A stretch of 64,000 nt of DNA from Vibrio zhugei. GTDB lineage: Bacteria > Pseudomonadota > Gammaproteobacteria > Enterobacterales > Vibrionaceae. The notes below the pieces were generated by a model that was not told the DNA's origin, did not search any database, and was given only the letters and a program-made list of their open reading frames with translations. The position numbers and the translations under genes are program-made. The DNA lies in assembly GCF_003716875.1 (NCBI RefSeq), contig NZ_CP033078.1, forward strand, positions 1,240,001 through 1,304,000. Direction: 5' to 3'. Position 1 is the first letter of the stretch, and every line of letters begins with the position of its first letter. Of the stretch, positions 55,644-63,965 are shown one piece after another.

Positions 55644-56201
55644 ATGGATTATTTTTTTGAAATTAAGGTGATGGCGGATCCGGAGTTTTCGGCACCCGTG
55701 CTAATGAATGCATTGTTTAGTAAATTACATCGAGCGTTGGTGAGTGTGTCTCAAGGTGATATTGCGGTTAGTTTTCCGTTGCTAAATGCACGCAATTTAG
55801 GTCAAATTTTACGTATCCATGGAAGCCTTGCGGCATTGACCAAGCTAGAAGCCCTATCATGGCGAAAAGGTCTGAGTGATTACACGCAGGCCAGCGATAT
55901 TCAACCCATCCCCGCTACTGACCAGCATTGTTTGGTATCACGAGTTCATGCCAAAAACAATATAGACAATTTACGGCGCCGTGCCATGAAGCGACATTCC
56001 ATCAGCTATCAAGAAGCCTGCCAACAGCTCCCCGAAGATAAGACCAAGCGTTTAGATCTGCCTTTTGTGCAAATCAAAAGCCAATCTACAGGAGAGACGT
56101 TTCGCCTGTTTATTCAGCAAACGCGATGTCCAGCGAGTCAGGCCGATCAGGCATTCTCCAAATATGGCCTAAGCAACACAGCAAGCGTGCCTTGGTTCTA
56201 A
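55644..56201 (+). CDS. cas6f: Cas6f (Csy4), second copy, heading the type III-B operon
   Basis: A 185-aa Cas6f with catalytic His29 in FSKLHRAL, the KSQSTG motif and the C-terminus KYGLSNTASVPWF. It is clearly homologous to but diverged from the copy at 49502 (roughly half the positions differ after residue 35). Located 24 bp before cmr1, it belongs to the III-B operon. Type III-B systems normally use other Cas6 proteins or host ones. A Cas6f here implies that Cmr crRNAs are cut from I-F repeats. Confidence 0.96.
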   Translation: MDYFFEIKVMADPEFSAPVLMNALFSKLHRALVSVSQGDIAVSFPLLNARNLGQILRIHGSLAALTKLEALSWRKGLSDYTQASDIQPIPATDQHCLVSRVHAKNNIDNLRRRAMKRHSISYQEACQQLPEDKTKRLDLPFVQIKSQSTGETFRLFIQQTRCPASQADQAFSKYGLSNTASVPWF

Positions 56202-56225
56202 TTCAATGTCAGGAAGAGGTGGCTT

Positions 56226-57440
56226 ATGCGCCGACAAATAGATGGAAAGTTGCTTGAAGGCCTAAGCGACGAGTTAAATAAAGCAACAGAAAAACAGTGG
56301 CAAACATACCAATGTACGCTGGTCACGCCCATGTATGGTGGTGGCGTTGAAGCCAGTAAAGTCGATACCAATATGCCGATCCGCGCCAGTTCGATTCGTG
56401 GGCAACTGCGCTTTTGGTGGCGGATTGCCTGTGGACCTAAAGATCCTAATGAATTGTTCAAAAAGGAAAAGGAAATTTGGGGTGGGATTGGTGATGATGG
56501 GGCGATGGCCAGTCAGGTGGAGATTCGAGTTCAATCTCAGCCAGTATTTGATAAGGATTTCATAAAATCAAATAAGTATTATGACGGAATTAAGTATATT
56601 TTTGGTTCTTCCAGTATCAACGGGGCGGTAGATTGGCTTAAGGATAATTATAAGTTTACCCTATTTATCCGCTATAACGATGCTGTGAAGCGCGATGTTG
56701 AAGAAGCATTACGTTGGTGGTGTTCGTTTGGCGGCATTGGTGGTCGTACTCGAAGAGGTTTTGGTGCGGTCAGTATTGAAAATGTAGATCTTATCACTGC
56801 CGAACACCCTGCATTGAAACGCAAAGATATTGAGATTCCTCGTCTTAAATTTTCACAGAAAACGTTTAGCAGCGCTCAGGAAGCTTGGAAATATGCCGCA
56901 GAAAGGTTGTTTGAATTCCGTCAAAAACCGGGGTCGGGGCGAAATAATTCATCGGGCAAAGCCGGACGAAGTTTTTGGCCGGAAGCCGACCAATTACGTC
57001 ATTTGACAGGCAAGAATGATAACAAACGTCATATGCCAGAATTTGAGAAAAATTTGATTTTTCCTAGGGCTGCATTTGGTATGCCTATCAAGTTTCAATT
57101 CCCTGGTAAAAATAATGATCCTGATGATATGACGCTCCAACCAATTGATTCTGAACGAATGGCAAGCCCACTGATTATTCGCCCTTACAAAGACGGTGAA
57201 AAATGGCGAGCGGCTGCGTTATTACTACCGCACTGGGAAAAGGCTTTGGTAGAACCATTAGAGTTAAGGTTATCTTCAAATAATAAAAAGGTGACTTATC
57301 AAGTTAATCATTGGCCAGATGAAAATCAGCAAGCTGAGAGGGATAGACTCACTAACGACATTAAAGGCATCAAACCAATGAAAGGCCGACCTAACGACCC
57401 GCTTTCCGCCTTCCTCGACTATTTTGAAAAAGGACAATAA
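56226..57440 (+). CDS. cmr1: Type III-B RAMP protein Cmr1
   Basis: A 404-aa RAMP protein. The opening CTLVTPMYGGG and RASSIRGQLRFWWRIACG (about residues 53-70) are the Cmr1 signature, and GGIGGRTRRGFGAV near residue 175 is the glycine-rich loop. Cmr1 binds the 3' region of crRNA and target in the Cmr complex. AGAGG precedes the ATG, and it lies 24 bp after cas6f. Confidence 0.94.
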   Translation: MRRQIDGKLLEGLSDELNKATEKQWQTYQCTLVTPMYGGGVEASKVDTNMPIRASSIRGQLRFWWRIACGPKDPNELFKKEKEIWGGIGDDGAMASQVEIRVQSQPVFDKDFIKSNKYYDGIKYIFGSSSINGAVDWLKDNYKFTLFIRYNDAVKRDVEEALRWWCSFGGIGGRTRRGFGAVSIENVDLITAEHPALKRKDIEIPRLKFSQKTFSSAQEAWKYAAERLFEFRQKPGSGRNNSSGKAGRSFWPEADQLRHLTGKNDNKRHMPEFEKNLIFPRAAFGMPIKFQFPGKNNDPDDMTLQPIDSERMASPLIIRPYKDGEKWRAAALLLPHWEKALVEPLELRLSSNNKKVTYQVNHWPDENQQAERDRLTNDIKGIKPMKGRPNDPLSAFLDYFEKGQ

Positions 57441-57442
57441 CC

Positions 57443-59314
57443 ATGGAGTATTTAGTCGCGATTAGTATTGGCCCGGTACAGAGTTTTATTGAAGCAGGGC
57501 GGCGTAGCCAAGATTTATGGTGTGGCTCGTGGTTATTGTCGGAAGTGTCGCGTGCGGTGGCGCTGAATCTACATCAAGCCCAAAGCCGTTGCTTGGTCTT
57601 CCCAAGCCCAGAACATCCTGATATTGATCTACTGCCGCAAGATCCTGATTCTAATCAAAAGACCGAAGCCAATATCGCCAATGTGATTCGTGCGGTGATT
57701 AAAGCGGATAATTCTGAGCAGGTACGTCGCATTGTTGATGATGCGAAACTCGCGGCAAAAGAACGCTTGGATGACATCATAGAGCAAGTTCGTGAGGAAA
57801 AGCTGCTAGGCTTTCATGTGGACTGGGCGCGCTTTGAACAACAACAGAACGATATTCTCGAAACCTATGCCGCGTGGGTCAAACTGGAATCTAACCAATA
57901 TGGCAAGGCATCTAAGCGATTAGGCAAACTGCTGGCCGCACGTAAACAAACCAAAGACTTTCTACCCATTAAAGATACGAAGCTGGGGTTGTTTAAATCC
58001 ACGTTGGACGGGGCGAATAATACCTTAACGGAACAATCTCGTAGCAATCCAGACCACCAGCACCAGTTGCGGCTGAGTGAACGTGAAGAGTTGGACATTT
58101 TAGGGCTTATCAAGCGTAAAGCGGGGCATTTTGAGCAATTTACGCCATTTTCACGAGTGGTGGCGGAGCCTTGGTTACAGTCTCTAAGTTCAGAGCAACT
58201 GGAGAACCTTAAAACATGTTACCAGCCCTTAGTTGACGAGGCGAAGCTTGCGACGCCCGTCAAGGGCAATAAGGAAAGATATCAAGCTTTCCCGTTTGAC
58301 GGTGAATACCTATTTGCTAGCCGCATTGAGCAAGAAAAAGAGCTTGATGAGACCATCAAAACGAATTTGCTCCAATGTTTGTCTGATCTCGTTAAGGATA
58401 ATAAAGGCGCGCCAGCGCCTTACGGCGTATTACTCAAGGCCGATGGCGACCACATGGGCAAGTTATTATCAGAAGCTAAAGAGACCGCCGATTCTATCGC
58501 CATATCTAAAGCTTTACACAAATTTGCGACCGAGGTACGTAGTGTGGTTCGCCAACATGGCGGCCATGCCATTTACACGGGCGGGGATGATGTGCTCGCG
58601 TTCCTGCCGCTCAATACGGCTTTGGTGTGCGCGCAAGAGTTGAAAAATATGTTCGCTGAAACTATGGAGGATGTCATAGAACAACGCAATCTAGTCGTTA
58701 AAACGTCACCGACATTATCAGTGGGCTTGGCAGTCGGCCATTTTGTGCAGCCGATGCGCCAACTTCGCCATCGTGCCATTCAAGCGGAAAAACTAGCCAA
58801 AGGAAATGGACTGGAAAAACCGCGCAACGCACTAGCCATTCATTTAGGCATTCGTTCTGGGCATGAAATTACCTGGCGCTGCCGTTGGGATGAGGAACCA
58901 ACTTTGCATGCTTTAAAAGCATTTGTAGCCGGCTTTAAAAACGGCTTAATGCCCACCCGCATTATGCAAGAGGTGTTAGCCATGTCCCAACGCCTTAAGT
59001 GGACACAGGATGCAGAAAAAGTGGATAAAGAAACGGGTGAGGGCATTCGCCTCAGTGAAATGGAACGTATGCTCGCTCGAGCTTCCTTTGCTCATCAATA
59101 TACGCAAGCACAGCTTGAACAGGTTGATCAATATGATGAACCACCAAAAGAAAAGTCGAAGCGCACATTGGGACAACAAGTGGCCTTGTTAAAGCAGCAG
59201 TTGCGACAGCAAGCACAGGCGCAGCCTTTGGATGAATTAGCCAATATGTTGCGTATTGCCCGTTGGTTATCGGCGAAAACGTCTACCGATTTAGCCGCAG
59301 GAGAGAGCGAATGA
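57443..59314 (+). CDS. cas10: Type III-B Cas10 (Cmr2), without HD domain
   Basis: A 623-aa Cas10. It begins YLVAISIGPVQSFIEAGRRSQDLW, the start of the first palm-type domain. KADGDHMGKLL (about residues 332-342) and the cyclase motif YTGGDDVLAFLP (GGDD at about 379-382) are intact. No HD nuclease domain precedes the palm, and the gene start is secure (AAGGA, 2 bp after cmr1), so the ssDNase activity is probably absent. The expected output is cyclic oligoadenylate synthesis on target RNA binding. The end overlaps cmr3 by 4 bp. Confidence 0.94.
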   Translation: MEYLVAISIGPVQSFIEAGRRSQDLWCGSWLLSEVSRAVALNLHQAQSRCLVFPSPEHPDIDLLPQDPDSNQKTEANIANVIRAVIKADNSEQVRRIVDDAKLAAKERLDDIIEQVREEKLLGFHVDWARFEQQQNDILETYAAWVKLESNQYGKASKRLGKLLAARKQTKDFLPIKDTKLGLFKSTLDGANNTLTEQSRSNPDHQHQLRLSEREELDILGLIKRKAGHFEQFTPFSRVVAEPWLQSLSSEQLENLKTCYQPLVDEAKLATPVKGNKERYQAFPFDGEYLFASRIEQEKELDETIKTNLLQCLSDLVKDNKGAPAPYGVLLKADGDHMGKLLSEAKETADSIAISKALHKFATEVRSVVRQHGGHAIYTGGDDVLAFLPLNTALVCAQELKNMFAETMEDVIEQRNLVVKTSPTLSVGLAVGHFVQPMRQLRHRAIQAEKLAKGNGLEKPRNALAIHLGIRSGHEITWRCRWDEEPTLHALKAFVAGFKNGLMPTRIMQEVLAMSQRLKWTQDAEKVDKETGEGIRLSEMERMLARASFAHQYTQAQLEQVDQYDEPPKEKSKRTLGQQVALLKQQLRQQAQAQPLDELANMLRIARWLSAKTSTDLAAGESE

Positions 59315-60504
59315 GTGATTTGAATTACTTTATATTAAACCCGAAAGATCCATTAATTATTCGCTCCAGTCGCCCGTTTGAAGCGATTTCCGATGCTGAG
59401 GCCGCAAAGTTTCCACCACCATCGACCATCGCGGGAGCGTTGCGCAACTTACATGGCCGCACGATTGGCATTGATTTTAATGATAGAAAGAATAATCAAG
59501 AACAGCTTAAGGCACTGCTTGAGGTACAGATTAGTGGTCCGTTAGCGATAAAAATTCCAGCCGATCAGTCGACTGATAACCTTGAACAAAAACATATTCT
59601 GGTGCCCAAACCGGCGGATGCGCAGTACTTTGCGGTAGACGGTAAGTCCACCTTGGTTGGGCTGCAACCGGAAAAGCCGAAAGCTGATGAAGGTTGTGAT
59701 CTGCCCAACGGCTTACTGCCGCTAATAATTTTATCGCAAGACATTGATGGTAAATCGGTGAGTGGCCCCAAATGGTGGTCGATCAACGATTTATTGGAAT
59801 GGCGGCGCGGTAAAAAACTCGAATTTTCAAATATAAAAGAGAACGGTTGGACACCCACCAAGCCCGATATTCGTACCCATATCGAGCGTGATAACACAAC
59901 GCGCTCGTCTGTTGATGGGCAAATATTTCAAACCACGGGCTTAACCATGTGGCAACAGCCAAATGAACATGATGTGTTTCCCTCTGAACGCGTTGGCATT
60001 TTGGCAGGTATTCGTGGTGAGATCTCGCTCACGGCAATGAATTTAGGCGGCGAGCGCCGTTTGGCCGAGGTTTCTCCTTGTTGTATATGGCCGCAACGTC
60101 CACAAAATTTTGCTTCGGATATTGTTACTGCGCAAGGACTCACCTTGACGTTGCTAACCCCAGCTATTTTTAACGCTGGCTGGCGCCCAGCTTGGCTTGA
60201 CGAAGAGAAGCTTGAGGGCACACCTCCAGGATGTAAAACATTAAAGCTTAGACTGAAAGCCGCTGCACTTGATCGATGGCAGCCTCAGTCCGGTTGGGAT
60301 CTGGCTAGCAATAAACCGCGCGCAAGTGAACGCATGATCCCCGCCGGGGCAACCTATTGGTTTGAGATCGTTGACGGCACTGCCACAGAGCAAGAGATAG
60401 AAAAGCTTTGGATGGCACACCTGTGTGACGAAAAACAACATAACCTCAATGGCTTTGGCCTGATGCTTCCCATGGCGTATGCATGGAACGAATCAAAGAA
60501 TTAA
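59311..60504 (+). CDS. cmr3: Type III-B protein Cmr3
   Basis: A 397-aa Cas5-like RAMP. It starts at ATG 59311, overlapping the cas10 stop (ATGA). SSRPFEAISDAEAAKFPPPST with GALRNLHG is the conserved N-terminus and glycine-rich region. GVGIL-like VGILAGIRGEISLTAMNLGG lies mid-protein. Cmr3 caps the 5' tag of the crRNA. The ORF upstream to 59263 is not used. Confidence 0.92.
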   Translation: MSDLNYFILNPKDPLIIRSSRPFEAISDAEAAKFPPPSTIAGALRNLHGRTIGIDFNDRKNNQEQLKALLEVQISGPLAIKIPADQSTDNLEQKHILVPKPADAQYFAVDGKSTLVGLQPEKPKADEGCDLPNGLLPLIILSQDIDGKSVSGPKWWSINDLLEWRRGKKLEFSNIKENGWTPTKPDIRTHIERDNTTRSSVDGQIFQTTGLTMWQQPNEHDVFPSERVGILAGIRGEISLTAMNLGGERRLAEVSPCCIWPQRPQNFASDIVTAQGLTLTLLTPAIFNAGWRPAWLDEEKLEGTPPGCKTLKLRLKAAALDRWQPQSGWDLASNKPRASERMIPAGATYWFEIVDGTATEQEIEKLWMAHLCDEKQHNLNGFGLMLPMAYAWNESKN

Positions 60505-60518
60505 ATAAGGACCATATT

Positions 60519-61397
60519 ATGTCATTTCAGACCTATCATCTTATTACGCAAACGATCCTGCATTGTGGCTCAGGCCAATCGGTTGGGATTGTCGATCAAC
60601 CGATTATTCGTGAGCGAGCGACAAATCTGCCCATCGTGCCAGGTGCAACCCTACGTGGCGTGCTGCGTGCGCATTTATCGACAAGCAGTAACGACAATGA
60701 TTTAACAAGTGTACTGTTTGGGCGTCCAGCGAAAGGAACGAACGATAATTTTGCCGGAGCACTCTCCATTACCGATGCGCATTTACTATTACTGCCGGTG
60801 CGCAGCCTATATGGGATTGTAGCGTATGCCACGTGCCCATTTATTTTGCAGCGCTATAAAAAGGCGCTGGGAATAGCCATTGATCTGCCAACTGAAAGCA
60901 AAGATAAAGCCTATGTTGGCAAAGACAGCGAAAATAGCCCCGCTGATAAAGTCGTGTTTGAAGAGCTGGATATCGATGCGGTTAAAGGCGATGAACAAAC
61001 GCAACAATGGGCCGAGTGTTTATCGAAAGTCATGTATGCGGATGATAAAGATAAAGCGGCTCGAGAGGTTTTCCAACGGCATTTTGTGATTTTGCCAGAT
61101 GATGTGTTTGCCTATTTAGCAGAAACGGCGACCGAAGTCCGGACTCGCATTCGTATCAATCAAGACACAGGGGTAGTGGATAACGGCGCATTATGGACGG
61201 AAGAAAACCTGCCTGCTGAGTGTGTATTATGGGGGAGCTATAGCTTCAATGAAAGTACGAAACAATACCAATCAGAACACGCAGCGCAGTTTAAAGCCCT
61301 CGCTCATTTAGCATTGTTACAAATGGGCGGCAATGCCGGCGTAGGGAGTGGCTTGGTGCAAATGATGGTACAAGGAGAAGTAAGAGATGATGCCTAG
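60519..61397 (+). CDS. cmr4: Type III-B backbone nuclease Cmr4
   Basis: A 292-aa Cas7-like RAMP. The start is the ATG at 60519 with TAAGGA 8 bp upstream; the longer frame from 60483 overlaps cmr3 without support. Asp26 in GIVDQPIIRE corresponds to the residue needed for target-RNA cutting in Pyrococcus Cmr4. LPIVPGATLRGVLRAHL is the RAMP motif. NAGVGSGLVQM is the C-terminal glycine-rich loop. RNA cleavage should be active. Confidence 0.94.
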   Translation: MSFQTYHLITQTILHCGSGQSVGIVDQPIIRERATNLPIVPGATLRGVLRAHLSTSSNDNDLTSVLFGRPAKGTNDNFAGALSITDAHLLLLPVRSLYGIVAYATCPFILQRYKKALGIAIDLPTESKDKAYVGKDSENSPADKVVFEELDIDAVKGDEQTQQWAECLSKVMYADDKDKAAREVFQRHFVILPDDVFAYLAETATEVRTRIRINQDTGVVDNGALWTEENLPAECVLWGSYSFNESTKQYQSEHAAQFKALAHLALLQMGGNAGVGSGLVQMMVQGEVRDDA

Positions 61398-61812
61398 AAA
61401 TCAAATCATTGCTCAAACTACCTATCAACAGGTGGCTAAGCTCGAAGAGGGCGGGGACGAAACACTCAATAAGAGCTATGCCACCATTGCGCATAAACTG
61501 CCCACGATGATTCTACAAAATGGTTTACCACAAGCCACGGGATTTTTGCTTTCAAAAGCGTCTGAAGATTCCCATGCAAAATTATTGGATCATCTACTCG
61601 CTACTTTTAAGAAGATTGATAACGATTTTGACGATGTTCAAAATAGTGAAGCGTTCCATAAAAAAATCATTGACTCAGATCTCAAGCAAATCATGCGCTA
61701 CACCCGTGAAGCACTGGAAATCTCTGGCTGGTTGCGCCGCTATGTACAAGGTGTGCTAAAACGAGGCCCATCTGGTGATATGCAAGATCAGGAGGAGGTA
61801 AGTCATGACTGA
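61387..61812 (+). CDS. cmr5: Type III-B small subunit Cmr5
   Basis: A 141-aa helical protein. It resembles Cmr5 in size, position and the pattern KLPTMILQNGLPQATGFLLSK near residues 38-58. The start overlaps cmr4 by 11 bp, with AAGGAG upstream, and ATGATG leaves one-codon ambiguity. Cmr5 packs along the crRNA-target filament. Confidence 0.9.
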   Translation: MMPRNQIIAQTTYQQVAKLEEGGDETLNKSYATIAHKLPTMILQNGLPQATGFLLSKASEDSHAKLLDHLLATFKKIDNDFDDVQNSEAFHKKIIDSDLKQIMRYTREALEISGWLRRYVQGVLKRGPSGDMQDQEEVSHD

Positions 61813-62920
61813 TCTTCGCAGAAAAGATATTGATGATTTACTCAAGGTGCAGAAAAGCCAATCGATTAATCCTAGTCTTTGGTTACAAAAGGGGTTGAAT
61901 CAGCAAAAAGAAGACAGCGATAAGATTGGCAAAGATGGTGAAACGCCTAAAACCAAGCATCTAAAAGAGATTGCTGATTTTACATGCGATCTATACCCGA
62001 AGGCCTTTAATCGCTGGTTTGATCTAACGAGTGACGGCAATCGTTTTAGCCAAACAGTGATGACACTTGAAAACCGTTTATTGATTGGCCTTACGGGCAA
62101 TGGCGCATTAGAAACCGGCTGCAGTTTAAGCCGGAATTACGGCATGCCCTATATCCCCGGCGCCAGTGTCAAAGGTGTGGTTAGGGCGTGGGCAAAGAAA
62201 AATTTAACAGGCTCTACAAAAGCCATCGAACAGTTATTTGGCACCTATGACAGCGACCAGCCTGATCGAGTTTCAGGCACTGTGATATTTCATGACGCAT
62301 GGTGGGTTCCACTAGAAAGTACGAAGCCGTTTGTACTGGATGTCGTCACTACCCATCATCAAGCCTATTACAACGGTAATCAAACCGAACCTTCGGATAA
62401 AGACAGCCCAGTCCCCAATCACTTACTCACCGTGCGAGGGAGTTTTTTGTTTGTTATCGAAGGCGATCCCGAGCACGTTAAACTGTGTCAGACAATGCTT
62501 ACCAAAGCCTTGCAAGATAATGGCATCGGCGCGAAAACAGCGGCGGGATATGGATATATGGGAATGAATCAGCAGCTGCACGATGAACTGCAAAAAGAAG
62601 CTGAACTAAGATTACCCCCTGAAGTACGTGAAAAACGAGAATTGGAAGCAATACAACGTCAGCAGCGAGCCGAAAACGCTAAAACCGTGGAAGACGTTTG
62701 CAAAGAGCTACAAAAGCAATATAAGACGCAAAGTGATAATGAACAATACCGTGATAAATTGGAAGAGCGTATTGATTACGCTATTCAGAGCTGGGGCATG
62801 GAAGATCGTTTATCGCTAGCTAAATGCTTAAATGATATAGGTTACATTCCAAAGAATAAGAAAAATAAAAATCATGGGATAAGAAAAGCCCGATTAAAAC
62901 AATTACGAGGTGAAAAATAA
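61805..62920 (+). CDS. cmr6: Type III-B RAMP protein Cmr6
   Basis: A 371-aa RAMP. ETGCSLSRNYGMPYIPGASVKGVVRAWA (about residues 102-129) and the C-terminal GIGAKTAAGYGYM are Cmr6 hallmarks. AGGAGG precedes the start, which overlaps cmr5 by 8 bp. After residue 260 there is a charged helical extension of about 110 residues not typical of minimal Cmr6. Its stop codon overlaps the start of the next gene. Confidence 0.93.
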   Translation: MTDLRRKDIDDLLKVQKSQSINPSLWLQKGLNQQKEDSDKIGKDGETPKTKHLKEIADFTCDLYPKAFNRWFDLTSDGNRFSQTVMTLENRLLIGLTGNGALETGCSLSRNYGMPYIPGASVKGVVRAWAKKNLTGSTKAIEQLFGTYDSDQPDRVSGTVIFHDAWWVPLESTKPFVLDVVTTHHQAYYNGNQTEPSDKDSPVPNHLLTVRGSFLFVIEGDPEHVKLCQTMLTKALQDNGIGAKTAAGYGYMGMNQQLHDELQKEAELRLPPEVREKRELEAIQRQQRAENAKTVEDVCKELQKQYKTQSDNEQYRDKLEERIDYAIQSWGMEDRLSLAKCLNDIGYIPKNKKNKNHGIRKARLKQLRGEK

Positions 62921-63717
62921 TGGCTTTCAAACGAACTGGGCTTTTTTGGTTCATTGTATTTCTAATTCCAGTATTCGCCATTATTTTAGCTGGGATATGC
63001 GGCAATGAAATCGGTATTTACTCGATTGGTGACAAGGCTAGATTGTATATTGAAGGTAGCTTTATTTACAGCCTTGTCGTTTCAGTCTCAACCAGTTTGT
63101 TGGCGGCGGGGGTTGTGTATCTGTTTATTGATAAAAAATTACGAGAGCTATTGTCTCACGATGAAGTGATTACGGTCGTTTTAAAAACCAAGCACGGTGA
63201 TACCAAAGAATGTCCACCGATAAGCCGTAAAGACTTTTGTCGCCAAGAGGTGTTGGGTTATTTAGGAATGCTGGGCGGATCGGAGCGATTTTCATTGAAT
63301 TATATGAAAAAGAAAGAGTTTGGAAAGCGCATCCTCGAAATACAGCGGGGAAAAGGGAATGATGTACTAACCATAGCGTGTACAGATGAGGAGTTTAAGC
63401 AATTTGATCCTGACTACCTTGAGAATGATGATATAACGGTTGTTTTGCAATCTGATTCGAGTCCGGATAATAAAGTGACCTGTCCGGCCATACCAAGAAA
63501 AAACTTTTGCCGTAGCGAAGTACTTGCTTATATACAAATGGTCAGTAAAAACAAGTGCACTGAGACACAAGGTTTTGATATCGCCAGTCTTAAAACCCCA
63601 AAATTTGGCAAAGACCTATTGAAAGTGACGAAAACCAAAGGCCAGCAAAAATTTATCGTTGATTGTACTGATAAAGAAATGGAGCAATTTGATGATTGTT
63701 GCATGAAAGAGAAGTAG
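62920..63717 (+). CDS. Membrane protein with two tandem soluble domains, Csx23-like candidate effector
   Basis: A 265-aa protein. Two transmembrane helices (about residues 8-28 and 48-70) anchor a soluble part made of two repeats (81-162 and 170-257). Both repeats share ITVVL, then RKDFCRQEVLGY versus RKNFCRSEVLAY, then FGK, and ACTDEEFKQFD versus DCTDKEMEQFD. The start overlaps the cmr6 stop by 1 bp with GAGGTG upstream, so it is translated with the Cmr complex. The layout recalls Csx23, the cA4-binding membrane effector described from a Vibrio cholerae III-B system. The homology is from memory and the duplicated sensor domain would be new to me. Confidence 0.7.
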   Translation: MAFKRTGLFWFIVFLIPVFAIILAGICGNEIGIYSIGDKARLYIEGSFIYSLVVSVSTSLLAAGVVYLFIDKKLRELLSHDEVITVVLKTKHGDTKECPPISRKDFCRQEVLGYLGMLGGSERFSLNYMKKKEFGKRILEIQRGKGNDVLTIACTDEEFKQFDPDYLENDDITVVLQSDSSPDNKVTCPAIPRKNFCRSEVLAYIQMVSKNKCTETQGFDIASLKTPKFGKDLLKVTKTKGQQKFIVDCTDKEMEQFDDCCMKEK

Positions 63718-63965
63718 CCGCATAGGTTGCTTCTGAGCATAGCTGTGGTTCTATATAGATTTCCCCACGAGAAACAATGTACTCGGTGCATCATGCAAGC
63801 AAAGGGGAGGCGGTGATTTTGATATCAACCATCTGACCCTTTATTTTTCGCTGTTTTAACCCATTAATAAAAACAATAACTTAGAAGTGGCTCTGAAAAA
63901 AGGGTAAAAAGAGGGTATTTGAGTTAAGTCCTTGGTCTTACGTTGCTTTGTGCTATATTGGTCTA
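63718..63965 (+). promoter_or_regulatory. CRISPR leader of array 4
   Basis: About 250 bp after the Csx23-like gene. From about 63835 it resembles the leader of array 3: CCCTTTATTTT, AATAAAAACAATAA, and GGGTAAAAAG. The final 50 bp differ, and TCTA precedes the repeat. Confidence 0.75.
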
